Assembly: GCA_041671765.1 (NCBI GenBank) | Contig: JBAZAX010000017.1 | Span: 1-33,463, forward strand | Length of the DNA: 33,463 nt | Direction of reading: 5' to 3' | DNA from: JBAZAX01 sp041671765 | Lineage (GTDB): Bacteria; Babelota; Babeliae; Babelales; RVW-14 | Shown: positions 6,411 to 15,105 of the stretch, piece after piece | How the letters are laid out: each line of letters opens with the position of its first letter | How positions within the stretch are numbered: the stretch's first letter is position 1 | The notes under the pieces: generated by a model | Seen by the model: only the letters and a program-made list of their open reading frames with translations | Databases searched by the model: none | Told to the model about the DNA's origin: nothing | Program-made: the position numbers and the translations under genes

Positions 6411-8927
6411 TTATTCGGTCGGAGGATTTGATTCCGGTTTCGTTTGAACATTTGGTAGCCCCACATAACCACGCCCTATTCGTTCAAAATCATCGTTGCG
6501 TATTTTCAAATAAATACCATTGCCAAGCCCAATTAAATTGCATGTATTTCCGTCAGACTCCACAAAACTATATGTTACCGCTTCATCAGATGACATGCTT
6601 GAAGATGGTGCTGCTTCTGCGCTTGAGCCTTCGGATTTCGATTTACGTTTTTTCACTCTCAAAAACGCAGCCCGTTGTCTTTCAATTTCCAATCTAGCAG
6701 CCTTCTTTCTTTTACTTTCGATATCTTTATAAACTTCAAAAATTTTGCGACTTACAAACGCTTTTTCAAACTGCACACCACAAATTTGAATATTGGTAGA
6801 AGAAGGATCAGATATAGCACTTTCTATTTCCGCAGACCAATCTACTATAAAAACACCCAACAAGTAGCAGGTCCATATAACATCTATACCATCTTCATTG
6901 AAAATAACCATAGAAACATAAATATCATGGTCATGGCTTGGCGAAACCTGCGCTGATGATGGCAGCGAAAATTCATTAAAAAATGTTGCTTTATGACGGA
7001 ATAAACAAACGGTCTTAGCTTGACTTGATTGAAAATCTCTACTTAAAAGGGTAACAGAATCACTAGCACACGCAGAAGGTCTAGCTACAACATCAAACAT
7101 CCTTTTAACATATTTGTGAAAATTTTGCTTAATACGATCAGGAAACGTTGTTGATTCTTTAGAGTATTGAGATGAGCTGGCGCTACAGGCACCACTTGCG
7201 CTGGCAGCAGCGCTACTGGCATCAGCACTAGTTGACCATTGTGCATTAAAACGTGTATATGAAACACCACAGTCAGAACAAAATGTTAAGTCTGTAACGT
7301 GGCAAACTCTCATATCTCTGCCTTGCTCCGATGGATCTCTATTTATTACCATAGAATCAACACCTGCTGGAAAGTGCCCCCCCGCTAACCGACAAGCAGA
7401 TTTGTCAGAACGCGTTCCTTCATAAATAAGGTTTAAAATATGATCATCTCTAAAAAGTACGATTAAATCTAAATTCAATGCACCTTTTACTACACTAGGA
7501 AGCTTTTCTATTTTTTTTGCAGACAATAGCATGGGCTTAAAATCATACGATAACAGACTACCCTCTTTTATATTGCTAGTTATTAAAGATATAATTGAAT
7601 CGTAAATTGCCTGAACGTCAGATAAACGTAATTCCAATAATTTTTTATTTAGTATGTCATATGCGAAAGAAAATTTAGATTTATCTGCTCGCTCAATAAT
7701 TTCACAAACAAATCGGAACCAAGGAGGAAAATAGGACAAAGCAAAGTAACTTGTACAATCTCTTAACCTTGCTCCAAACAAATAAATTCCATAGTTACTT
7801 TTTTCTACAATATTAAATAAAAGAGCAGCGCCATTTTCCCCTGCTAACTGTTTATTAAATTCAGAATAAAAATCAGAAGCATCAGCATAGGAAACATCCT
7901 CATCGTCATCCCCAAACGCAACCTGTAATACACCAGTATCGTCAGATTCATCATCGGAAAAGCTTGAAGTTGCTTCTGCACATGAAACGTCCATAGCAAC
8001 CGGCTCAAAAACAATTTTCCTTCGACAGGACTTGCCCCTTCTTGCTCTTACACTTCCAACCTCATTTTTTAATGATTCTTTTATCTTTAGGTAATAATAA
8101 AATCGTATTAAATTAATTACATGGTCGTTATCATCATTTGGAATTACTGAAGCAATGAGGGGAGCCAAATAATTCACCAAATTACCTTTTCGCCTCAATT
8201 CGGACATATCTATAATAGGGTGCCCTTCAAAATTAATCTTTTTTATACTTGAAACAAATAAATCAGATTTGTCCCCAAACTCGCGAATATTTTCAACAAA
8301 ATAATCCATAAATTTAATAAACCCGCGTGTTGAACTTAAAAATTCGCCATCATCAATTTTTCCAAATCCAGGAGTTTCGGGACCAGTTGTGACAACCTTA
8401 CACCCGGGAGGTGTTTTTGTTGGAGACTCCACACCAGGGGTTCTTTTTAATTTTGTCGGGGTACGTTTTGGGGTATGTTGAGGGGTGCTTAAAGCTGAGC
8501 CAGAACTTTCTTTAAACCCATGAAAGTCAAGCGCACTGGCAGCACCAGCATCAGATGGAAAAGCCTGCGCATCAGGTAAGATGGGCCTATCTAAAGAGAA
8601 ACCCTTGCGTTTTTTCGTAGGGGTTCCTCCGGACCCAAAGGCAGGATTGCCTGCAACACTTGCAGCACCTTCAGGATCCTGGATTTCACTCTCCATCGGA
8701 GTGACCGTAGGAGCAGAAGGAGCCAATCGTTTTTCGGGACTTACTGGTACTCTGGGCTTTTCGGGACTGTGTTTAGCCTTTTTAGCGCTATCATCTTTGG
8801 CTCTAGCAGTGCCAAGCTTACGTTCTTGATCAGAATCAGTTTCCATAGAAAAAACAGACGTAAAAATACCAGACGTAAAAATACCCAAAATGATAAATTT
8901 ATTTAAAAATAAGCCTTTTTTAACCAT
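6411..8927 (-). CDS. Large secreted protein of unknown function with Ser/Thr-Pro and nuclear-signal-like motifs
   Basis: No family recognised. Residues 1-27 form a signal peptide with probable cleavage after SVFS. Residues about 28-190 are low complexity and predicted disordered, carrying roughly ten Ser/Thr-Pro sites. Several have a basic residue two or three positions later (HSPEKP, VSPEKR, HTPKRTPTK, ESPTKTP), the consensus for eukaryotic proline-directed kinases. Basic clusters TKKRKG (about 104) and VKKRKSKSE (about 760) resemble nuclear localisation signals. An acidic stretch lies near 330-365, a Cys cluster (CHVTDLTFCSDCG) near 545, and a Ser/Ala run near 570-590. GGAGG lies 7 bases before the ATG. 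It stands alone, with its own terminator and about 108 bases separating it from plsY. A host-targeted effector is a reasonable inference; a structural periplasmic protein is the alternative. Confidence 0.85.
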   Translation of the reverse strand: MVKKGLFLNKFIILGIFTSGIFTSVFSMETDSDQERKLGTARAKDDSAKKAKHSPEKPRVPVSPEKRLAPSAPTVTPMESEIQDPEGAASVAGNPAFGSGGTPTKKRKGFSLDRPILPDAQAFPSDAGAASALDFHGFKESSGSALSTPQHTPKRTPTKLKRTPGVESPTKTPPGCKVVTTGPETPGFGKIDDGEFLSSTRGFIKFMDYFVENIREFGDKSDLFVSSIKKINFEGHPIIDMSELRRKGNLVNYLAPLIASVIPNDDNDHVINLIRFYYYLKIKESLKNEVGSVRARRGKSCRRKIVFEPVAMDVSCAEATSSFSDDESDDTGVLQVAFGDDDEDVSYADASDFYSEFNKQLAGENGAALLFNIVEKSNYGIYLFGARLRDCTSYFALSYFPPWFRFVCEIIERADKSKFSFAYDILNKKLLELRLSDVQAIYDSIISLITSNIKEGSLLSYDFKPMLLSAKKIEKLPSVVKGALNLDLIVLFRDDHILNLIYEGTRSDKSACRLAGGHFPAGVDSMVINRDPSEQGRDMRVCHVTDLTFCSDCGVSYTRFNAQWSTSADASSAAASASGACSASSSQYSKESTTFPDRIKQNFHKYVKRMFDVVARPSACASDSVTLLSRDFQSSQAKTVCLFRHKATFFNEFSLPSSAQVSPSHDHDIYVSMVIFNEDGIDVIWTCYLLGVFIVDWSAEIESAISDPSSTNIQICGVQFEKAFVSRKIFEVYKDIESKRKKAARLEIERQRAAFLRVKKRKSKSEGSSAEAAPSSSMSSDEAVTYSFVESDGNTCNLIGLGNGIYLKIRNDDFERIGRGYVGLPNVQTKPESNPPTE
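8855..8884 (-). repeat. Exact 15-base tandem duplication in a signal peptide
   Basis: Two perfect adjacent copies of a 15-base unit (CAGACGTAAAAATAC on the plus strand) give the repeated pentapeptide GIFTS-GIFTS in the hydrophobic core of the signal peptide of the 838-residue protein. An exact duplication suggests recent replication slippage that lengthened the h-region without breaking the frame. Confidence 0.85.
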
Positions 8928-9035
8928 TTTATAACCTCCAAACCTAGTTTATTTGACCATTTATGCTATGAAACATAGTTTTTTCACTATGCCTTACATA
9001 TTTAAATTAACAGATTGTAAATAAAAAACAAGCGC

Positions 9036-9656
9036 CTAGATGCGCTTAAAATTCGATCTGTGCCTAAATGTCAGCCAGATGCAAACAAAAATTAAGAAAT
9101 AAAAAGGATAAATATTTGCAAAATCAAAAAAAACAAAATAGTAAATAAAGCATGCAAAATATGCCGTAAGTAAGGATGCAAGAAAAGGCTTTCTAAAAAT
9201 AGCTAAAACCAAAAGCCATAAACAACAGAATATCATAAAAAATTTGAATGGAAACGCCCATGCCAAAATTCCAGCAGTTGTAGCAACGCCCTTGCCACCT
9301 TTAAAATTAAGAAATATCGAATAGGCGTTGCCAAATAAAAGCGCTAAAAAATTTAAAAAAAATATTTTTTGCACACAACAAAAACCACAGCTAAACGGCA
9401 CCATAACCAAAATGAACAGTGCTACGATATATAAAGATATAAATGCTTTTAAAAAATCGATTAAAAAAACAAAAACAAAATATTTTTTACCAAGAACCCT
9501 ACCAATATTTGAAGCACCGATATTCCCGGAACCATGCCCAGTTATATCAATATTAAAAAAATACTTCGCAAACCAATAACCTGTGGGAACAGAACCCACC
9601 AGATATAAAAATAAGCAAGAGATAAAAACTGAGATTAAAACTAAAAAAGATAACAT
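9036..9656 (-). CDS. plsY: Glycerol-3-phosphate acyltransferase PlsY
   Basis: Inner-membrane enzyme that acylates glycerol-3-phosphate from acyl-phosphate, the first step of phospholipid synthesis. Seen: GSVPTGYWFAK after the first membrane segment, the glycerophosphate motif HGSGNIGASNIGRVLG, the second conserved loop LNFKGGKGVATTAG, and about five to six hydrophobic segments. From the ATG at 9656 the protein is 206 residues, the normal family size. The frame stays open upstream to a GTG at 9713, but those 19 codons lie in the GC-rich inverted repeat and encode a charged tail (ADRTDGKP) unlike PlsY, so I reject that start. No strong ribosome-binding site precedes 9656, which leaves some doubt. 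It lies downstream of tRNA-Met and secD on the same strand. Confidence 0.93.
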   Translation of the reverse strand: MLSFLVLISVFISCLFLYLVGSVPTGYWFAKYFFNIDITGHGSGNIGASNIGRVLGKKYFVFVFLIDFLKAFISLYIVALFILVMVPFSCGFCCVQKIFFLNFLALLFGNAYSIFLNFKGGKGVATTAGILAWAFPFKFFMIFCCLWLLVLAIFRKPFLASLLTAYFACFIYYFVFFDFANIYPFYFLIFVCIWLTFRHRSNFKRI

Positions 9657-9686
9657 TTTTATATTTAAAACTTTAAAAACTGGCTT

Positions 9687-9763
9687 GCCATCCGTCCTGT
9701 CCGCCATAGCCACATCGGGCGTCGGCGGAAGCCACGAGCGAAGCGAGGGCGAAGGATGGTGGC
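9687..9763. repeat. GC-rich nested inverted-repeat element abutting tRNA-Met
   Basis: Strongly GC-rich island in AT-rich surroundings. Outer arms GCCATCC (9687-9693) and GGATGGTGGC (9754-9763), inner arms TCCGCC (9700-9705) and GGCGGA (9724-9729), plus GAGCGAAGCGAG near 9736-9747, which can fold on itself. Its right end overlaps the encoded CCA end of tRNA-Met and its left end runs toward the plsY start. The word order resembles the GC-rich hairpin block in murD (491-528), read on the other strand. It could be a dispersed palindromic element, or a processing or termination structure between the tRNA and plsY. Confidence 0.6.
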
Positions 9764-9833
9764 GACACTGAGATTCGAACTCAGGACCTAAGGATTATGA
9801 TTCCTTCGCTCTAACCAACTGAGCTATGTCGCC
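9757..9833 (-). tRNA. tRNA-Met (CAT), probably elongator
   Basis: A full cloverleaf is readable on the minus strand: acceptor GGCGACA paired with TGTCGCC, D-arm AGCTCAGTTGGTTAGAGC, anticodon stem AAGGA/TCCTT with loop ATCATAA (anticodon CAT), and T-loop TTCGAAT. Discriminator A and CCA are encoded. The G1-C72 pair and the absence of the GGG/CCC anticodon stem argue against initiator tRNA. An Ile tRNA with lysidine at position 34 is possible. It lies 10 bases downstream of secD on the same strand, so it is probably processed from a shared transcript. Confidence 0.95.
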
Positions 9834-9843
9834 AACCTAAAAT

Positions 9844-11499
9844 TTAGAATTTCATTGATTTAACTTCAAACACATCAAATAAGAACTGGAACATTGCCTT
9901 GAGGAACAATATACCAGATAAAAGCGTTGCAACAATACCCAACATCAATGTTGTTGCAAAGTTTCTTACCGCTGGACCACCCCAATAAAAGAGTACCATA
10001 CCGGTTAAGAAAGTTGTAATATTTGAATCTAAAATAACGGCCAATGCACCGCTAAATCCATCATTTACAGCTTTACGAAGTGTTGAACCTAGAGACAGCT
10101 GTTCTTTAATATGCTCATAAATCAAAATGGATGCATCAATTGCCATACCAACAGACAGAACCATACCTGCAATACCTGATAGTGAAAGAGTGCCGTGAAA
10201 GTATGACAAGAAAAGCATAACTAGAAAGAAGTTAAGTAACAATGCAAGAACTGCAAGCAGTCCAGGAATCTTGTAATAAAGAAAGCTAAATAAGAAGAGT
10301 AAAATCATTGCGATTAAGCAAGACATCAACCCTTTATAAATTGAATCTTGGCCAAGGGATGCTCCAACACGACTTTCTTGTTCAAATTTCAAAGGAGCAA
10401 CTAACGAACCTGATTTTAACACAATGGAAAGATCCAACGCTTCTTTTTGAGTAAATCCACCTGTAATAATTCCAGAACCACCAGTAATCGGTGTGTTTAT
10501 ACTAGGAGCTGAAACCATAACATCATCCATGATGATGCCCAACTGACGTTTTTCATTATTGGACGTTAATTCGCCAAACTCTCTTGATCCTACGCCATCC
10601 AACTTAAAGTTTACAACTGGCTTACCGAATTCGTCTCTTGAAACATATGAATCAACAATTCTGTCACCGGTCATGTCTGCAAACGCTGAAACCAAATAAT
10701 AACGCCCTGCTTCTTCTATACCGTTCTCATCCATTTCTGATTTACCTGGAACAATAACCTTATCAGAAGGAAGCTCACCATCATACTCTTCAAGTAATGC
10801 ATCACGAGAACCAGCTGCTTTTTCAACAATCTTAAACTCCAAATGCGCGGCTCTTGAAATCAAAGACTTAATACGTTCTGGATCGCTAACCCCAGGCATT
10901 TGCACGACAACCTGATGGTCTCCATGTTGTGTAACCACCATTCCTGCTACACCGGTACTATCAAGTCGATTGCCTAAAACATTAACCGCCTGTTCTACAG
11001 CACCTGCACGAAGTCTATGCTCAAGTTCAGATGTTAAATTTGCTTGAATTTCGTTATCAACCAATTTTGATTGCAAAGACGCTGCTTTTGCCTCAGCAAG
11101 CATGTTATAGCAAGCTTTTGCACCCTCTTCGGTCTCAAATACAATAGTAAGAACTCCATCTTTAACGTTTTTTGATAATGGAAGAACTTTTAATTCTTTG
11201 GTCTTAAATAACTGATCTAGAGATCTGCTTTCAATGTTCAATCTATTCTCTACAGCCTTATCAAGCTCAACACCCAAAACCAAATATGTTCCACCAGCAA
11301 GATCTATACCTTTTTTTATATATGAAAGCTTGAGCGCGTTATAATACCTTGTAGCGGTACCCATTAATCCAGGAGATGCAGGTTCTTTTAAAATTTTTGC
11401 GTCAAAAGAAAACATGAAATAACTGCCAACAGCAATGATGGCAACCCATAACATAAACGGTGATATAATCGCTTTAACCAGCTTACTTTGTGTAAACAT
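9844..11499 (-). CDS. secD: Protein translocase subunit SecD
   Basis: RND-type membrane component that uses the proton gradient to help pull proteins through SecYEG. Seen: an N-terminal membrane segment (residues about 10-30), the KKGIDLAGGTYLVLGVE segment (family GLDLxGG), a large periplasmic domain with VVQMPGVSDPERIK and the P1-head region, then LKSGSLVAPLKFEQESRVG. Five C-terminal membrane helices follow, with GMVLSVGMAIDASILIYEH (family GMAxDANVLIFER) and NITTFLTGMVLFYWGG. The length of 551 residues is typical of SecD alone; no secF is adjacent. AAGGAG lies 8 bases before the ATG. It sits between tRNA-Leu and tRNA-Met, all on the same strand. Confidence 0.96.
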   Translation of the reverse strand: MFTQSKLVKAIISPFMLWVAIIAVGSYFMFSFDAKILKEPASPGLMGTATRYYNALKLSYIKKGIDLAGGTYLVLGVELDKAVENRLNIESRSLDQLFKTKELKVLPLSKNVKDGVLTIVFETEEGAKACYNMLAEAKAASLQSKLVDNEIQANLTSELEHRLRAGAVEQAVNVLGNRLDSTGVAGMVVTQHGDHQVVVQMPGVSDPERIKSLISRAAHLEFKIVEKAAGSRDALLEEYDGELPSDKVIVPGKSEMDENGIEEAGRYYLVSAFADMTGDRIVDSYVSRDEFGKPVVNFKLDGVGSREFGELTSNNEKRQLGIIMDDVMVSAPSINTPITGGSGIITGGFTQKEALDLSIVLKSGSLVAPLKFEQESRVGASLGQDSIYKGLMSCLIAMILLFLFSFLYYKIPGLLAVLALLLNFFLVMLFLSYFHGTLSLSGIAGMVLSVGMAIDASILIYEHIKEQLSLGSTLRKAVNDGFSGALAVILDSNITTFLTGMVLFYWGGPAVRNFATTLMLGIVATLLSGILFLKAMFQFLFDVFEVKSMKF

Positions 11500-11550
11500 T
11501 TAACTGCTCCTTAAAATTAACTTCTGCTACTCCCGAACTTTACAAAAAAA

Positions 11551-11635
11551 TGGTGCCGAGGAGGAGACTCGAACTCCTATGGGTTTCCCCGCTGCCACCT
11601 CAAGGCAGTGCGTCTACCAATTTCGCCACCTCGGC
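11551..11635 (-). tRNA. tRNA-Leu (GAG)
   Basis: Minus-strand class II tRNA of 85 bases. Acceptor GCCGAGG pairs with CCTCGGC; the D-arm is TGGCGAAATTGGTAGACGCA; anticodon stem CTGCC/GGCAG holds loop TTGAGGT (anticodon GAG); the long variable arm contains GGG-GAAA-CCC; the T-loop is TTCGAGT. Discriminator A and CCA are encoded. It lies about 50 bases upstream of secD. Confidence 0.96.
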
Positions 11636-11794
11636 ACTTTTTTTATAACGAACTAATAATATCAATCTTTGAAAGAAATTTATCAAATTCTTAACAAGTT
11701 AGCAACTTAATTTTAATAACGAATATTAAAAAAACTTAAGTAAAAGCCAACATGACAAAGCTTGGTCAAAAATTAAATTTGTCCAAATAAATTT

Positions 11795-12664
11795 TTATCT
11801 TCTCATTGCCATTTGTCTTAAACGCTCAATGCGCTTATCCATAGGAGGATGCGTTGAAAAAAGACTAATCCAACCGCCACCTGAAAATGGATAAACAATG
11901 AACATACTTGCCGTTGCTGTTTGTGCCGGTGTTTCAGGTTGAACATGTTGAATTTCTGAACTGCGGCTAAGTTTTTCAAGCGCTGATGCAAGTGCTAGTG
12001 GATCATGCGCAAAATTTGCCCCTGATTCATCTGCTAAATATTCTCTTGATCTTGAGATAGCCAACTGAATTAACATTGCAGCAATTGGCATAATAATCGC
12101 AACAATCAAAGCGCCCCATCCACCGCCTCTATTTTCATCATCACGACCACCAAAGCCACCAAAAATTGCTGCCCACTGAATCATATTTGCAAGATAACCG
12201 ATCGCAGTTGCAATTGTTGCGGCAACTGTGGCAATCAAAATATCACGATTTTTTATGTGACCTAATTCATGAGCAATCACACCTCGTAACTCATGCTCTT
12301 CAAGAATATCCAAGATACCTTGAGTAACTGCCACCGAACCATGCTCAGGACTACGTCCTGTTGCAAAGGCATTTGCCATGGGAGTTGGAATATACCATAA
12401 CTTTGGCATCGGAATTCCAGCATTGCGAGAAAGCTCTTCAACCATTTCATAAATATTGTGAAATTTTACTTCATCAAGTGGTTGAGCACCATACATAGCA
12501 AGTACCAACTTATCACCAAAAAAATATGACACAAAACTCATCAACAATGCCACGATCAAAGCTATAGTCAAACCCTTTGATCCTCCGGCCCAAAAACCTA
12601 ATAAGAATAATAAGCCACTCATCGCCCCAAGCAGAAGAGCCGTCTTAACTTGATTTAGCAACAT
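11795..12664 (-). CDS. htpX: Membrane zinc protease HtpX
   Basis: Inner-membrane M48 metalloprotease that removes damaged membrane proteins under stress. Seen: two N-terminal membrane helices (about 7-27 and 32-50), the catalytic VIAHELGHIKNRD with zinc ligands His132 and His136 and catalytic Glu133, two further hydrophobic stretches near 142-162 and 180-202, and the third zinc ligand in SREYLADESGA. The closing FSTHPPMDKRIERLR is typical of the family. Length 289 is normal. GAGGAG lies 6 bases before the ATG. It follows the HspR-like regulator after 20 bases, so it is very likely co-transcribed with it. The 159 bases between htpX and tRNA-Leu show no clear terminator or other gene. Confidence 0.97.
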   Translation of the reverse strand: MLLNQVKTALLLGAMSGLLFLLGFWAGGSKGLTIALIVALLMSFVSYFFGDKLVLAMYGAQPLDEVKFHNIYEMVEELSRNAGIPMPKLWYIPTPMANAFATGRSPEHGSVAVTQGILDILEEHELRGVIAHELGHIKNRDILIATVAATIATAIGYLANMIQWAAIFGGFGGRDDENRGGGWGALIVAIIMPIAAMLIQLAISRSREYLADESGANFAHDPLALASALEKLSRSSEIQHVQPETPAQTATASMFIVYPFSGGGWISLFSTHPPMDKRIERLRQMAMRR

Positions 12665-12684
12665 GTTTTACTCCTCGACATTGA

Positions 12685-13248
12685 TTAATCTTCGTATTCA
12701 ATTTTCCAATCATCCAGCTCTTTCTTGTCTCCAATTTCAACAATATCTTTAATAGAATCTGCTTTGCGGTCATTTTTTTTGCTTACAAATTTATCACCAA
12801 ACTTATCAGCAGGGTCATCAACAACCACATCTTTTACATCTATAGGTTTTTTCCCATTATTTTTTTCAAGTTGCTGCATATTCTCTTTTTTTATTTCAAG
12901 TAGACGTCTTGCCTGTTTTTGAACACCCTGTTTATAATCTTCCACGTCCTGATCAAGTTGAGACTGAGCACTTTGAATCACCCCATTAAGCTCATCCTGC
13001 AACTTTCCTATGCGTTTTTTAAGCTTCAAAATTATTTCAACGCCTGCAAGATTAACTCCCATCTTGTGCGTCAAATAAATAATTTCTTCAAGTCGATCTA
13101 CATCTTCTTCTGAAAACAATCTAGTATTACCGTCTGAACGCTTTGGGGCTATTAATCCCTCTTTTTCATACATACGAATTGTCTGTTGATGAACTTCAAA
13201 CATTTCAGCAACAACAGAAATCGAATAAAAACCCTTTTTTCGCTTCAT
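12685..13248 (-). CDS. hspR: HspR-like MerR-family transcriptional regulator
   Basis: The N-terminal winged helix-turn-helix is of MerR type: YSISVVAEMFEVHQQTIRMY, then EKEGLIAPKRSDGNTRLFS (about residues 7-47). The following GVNLAGVEIILKLK is characteristic of the HspR branch, the repressor of chaperone genes, rather than metal-sensing MerR. The middle (about 75-130) is a charged coiled coil and the last 50 or so residues are acidic/basic and probably flexible. It has no effector-binding domain. It sits between lepA (16 bases upstream) and htpX (20 bases downstream). Regulation of htpX and its own operon is a natural inference. I did not find the CTTGAGT-N7-ACTCAAG operator of actinobacterial HspR near the operon. 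Confidence 0.82.
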   Translation of the reverse strand: MKRKKGFYSISVVAEMFEVHQQTIRMYEKEGLIAPKRSDGNTRLFSEEDVDRLEEIIYLTHKMGVNLAGVEIILKLKKRIGKLQDELNGVIQSAQSQLDQDVEDYKQGVQKQARRLLEIKKENMQQLEKNNGKKPIDVKDVVVDDPADKFGDKFVSKKNDRKADSIKDIVEIGDKKELDDWKIEYED

Positions 13249-13264
13249 CTGGCTCTCCTAAAAA

Positions 13265-15100
13265 TCAATCTTCACTCTTTAACACAGTCAAAAACGCCTC
13301 TTGTGGAAGCTCTACATTACCAACTTGTTTCATCTTCTTTTTACCCTCTTTCTGCTTTTCAAGCAACTTACGTTTTCTTGATATATCGCCACCATAACAT
13401 TTTGCAGTTACGTCTTTTCTCATAGCAGAAACGCTTTCACGTGCAATTATCTTTGCTCCAATTGCGGCCTGAATTGCAACTTCAAACATCTGCCGATGAA
13501 TTACCTCTCTCAATTTTTTTGTTAACCTACGACCAATTTGATAAGCCTTATCCTCATGGACGATAAGAGATAATGCATCAACGGGTTTGCCATTTAATAA
13601 GATATTCATTTTTACAAGGTCAGAAGCAATATAACCGGCTAATTCATAATCAAAACTTGCATACCCTGCACTGACAGATTTAAGCTTGTCATAAAAGTCA
13701 GTAATAATTTCGTTTAATGGTAATTTATAACGTAATACAAGACGATCTTCATCCAAGAAAGTCATCTCAAGTTGTTCACCTCGACGATCCTCACAAAGTT
13801 TTATTAGATTACCAAGATATATCTTAGGCGTAATAATTGTGGCTGTGACAATCGGTTCATAAACTTCTTCAATTCTTACCTGCTCGGGAAAATCCGCTGG
13901 ATTTTCGATCATCATCTCTTCGCCATTTGTTAACAAAACTTTGTATAATACAGTGGGAGAAGTTGTGATAATGGATGCATTGTATTCCTGCTCTAAACGT
14001 TGCTTAAAAACATCCATATGTAGTAAGCCTAAAAATCCACACCTAAATCCTAACCCAAGCGCAATCGAACTCTCTTTTTCAACATGAACACTAGGATCAT
14101 TGAGCGTTAGTTTTTCAATTGCATCTCTAATAAATTCAAATTCAGAGGTATCAACAGGATATATACCCGCAAATACCATTGATTTTGCAGGCTTAAACCC
14201 TGGAAGCGGCTCAACCTCTTTGTCCAAATGGCAAATTGTATCACCAACCCGAGCCTCTTTAACAGTCTTCATACCTGCAATCAAAAAGCCAACCTGTCCT
14301 GTATAAAGCGCTCCGGTTTGAAGTGGTTCTGGATACATTAACCCGATATCCAAAACTTCATAATCATGTCCGGTATGTGCAGAGATAATTTTATCACCTT
14401 TTGTTATTGTTCCATCAATAACCTCTATCAAACAAATAACCCCACGATATTCATCAAACCAAGAATCAAAAAGTAATGCTTTAAATGGTTTATTTTCATC
14501 TCCGACGGGAGGTTTTACTCTTTCAATAACCGCTTGAAGCACATTTTCTACGTTCAGTCCGGTCTTTGCTGATATATGCAGCAGATCTTGTTTATGAATA
14601 TCAAAAGCTTTTAACATCTCTCCTGCAATTCTATCAGGGTCAGCGTTAGCCATATCAATTTTGTTAATGGCAGGAATTATTTCTAAATTTTGTTCAAATG
14701 CAAGAAAGAAGTTTGCCATCGTCTGAGCCTGCACACCTTGAACAGCATCAACAAGCAAAACCGCTCCCTGACATGCATACAAAGAACGCGAAACTTCATA
14801 GCTAAAATCCACATGGCCGGGAGTATCAATCAAATTCAGAAGATAAATTTGACCTTTATATTCATAAAACAAAGAAGCCGTTTGCGCCTTAACTGTAATG
14901 CCTCGCTCACGTTCAACTTGAAGTTTATCAAGCATCTGTGCATTTTTTACATGGCCCGAAACAATTGTTCCTGTGACCTCAAGCAGCCTATCAGCAAGAG
15001 TAGATTTACCATGGTCAATATGGGCAATAATCGAAAAGTTCCTGATATTTTCAGGCTTAAAATTTTTTAAATCAAAATTTTGTATCTTAGCTATATTCAT
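13265..15100 (-). CDS. lepA: Elongation factor 4 (LepA), back-translocating GTPase
   Basis: Ribosome-associated translational GTPase. Seen: the G1 loop IAHIDHGKSTLADRLLE near residue 26, the ERGITVKAQTAS switch, DTPGHVDFSYEVSR (G3), PAINKIDM (G4), and the LepA-specific C-terminal domain with YGGDISRKRKLLEKQKEGKK and the end VPQEAF-like LPQEAFLTVLK. The length of 611 matches the usual 600 or so, so it is complete. The start is the ATG at 15100, with only a weak AAGA upstream and 5 bases from the crcB stop, so translational coupling is likely. Confidence 0.98.
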   Translation of the reverse strand: MNIAKIQNFDLKNFKPENIRNFSIIAHIDHGKSTLADRLLEVTGTIVSGHVKNAQMLDKLQVERERGITVKAQTASLFYEYKGQIYLLNLIDTPGHVDFSYEVSRSLYACQGAVLLVDAVQGVQAQTMANFFLAFEQNLEIIPAINKIDMANADPDRIAGEMLKAFDIHKQDLLHISAKTGLNVENVLQAVIERVKPPVGDENKPFKALLFDSWFDEYRGVICLIEVIDGTITKGDKIISAHTGHDYEVLDIGLMYPEPLQTGALYTGQVGFLIAGMKTVKEARVGDTICHLDKEVEPLPGFKPAKSMVFAGIYPVDTSEFEFIRDAIEKLTLNDPSVHVEKESSIALGLGFRCGFLGLLHMDVFKQRLEQEYNASIITTSPTVLYKVLLTNGEEMMIENPADFPEQVRIEEVYEPIVTATIITPKIYLGNLIKLCEDRRGEQLEMTFLDEDRLVLRYKLPLNEIITDFYDKLKSVSAGYASFDYELAGYIASDLVKMNILLNGKPVDALSLIVHEDKAYQIGRRLTKKLREVIHRQMFEVAIQAAIGAKIIARESVSAMRKDVTAKCYGGDISRKRKLLEKQKEGKKKMKQVGNVELPQEAFLTVLKSED

Positions 15101-15105
15101 TTTTC

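Noticed and set aside
6411..8927. Treating the Cys cluster of the 838-residue protein as a known zinc finger
   Set aside because: Spacing C-x7-C-x2-C without a clear fourth ligand does not match a family I can name.
9657..9713. Upstream extension of plsY to a GTG at 9713
   Set aside because: The added codons lie in the GC-rich inverted repeat, encode a charged tail unlike PlsY, and exceed the normal family length.
14690..15070. Open 126-codon plus-strand frame opposite lepA
   Set aside because: It is fully antisense to the highly conserved GTPase domain of lepA, and its product resembles no protein and has no supporting ribosome-binding site.
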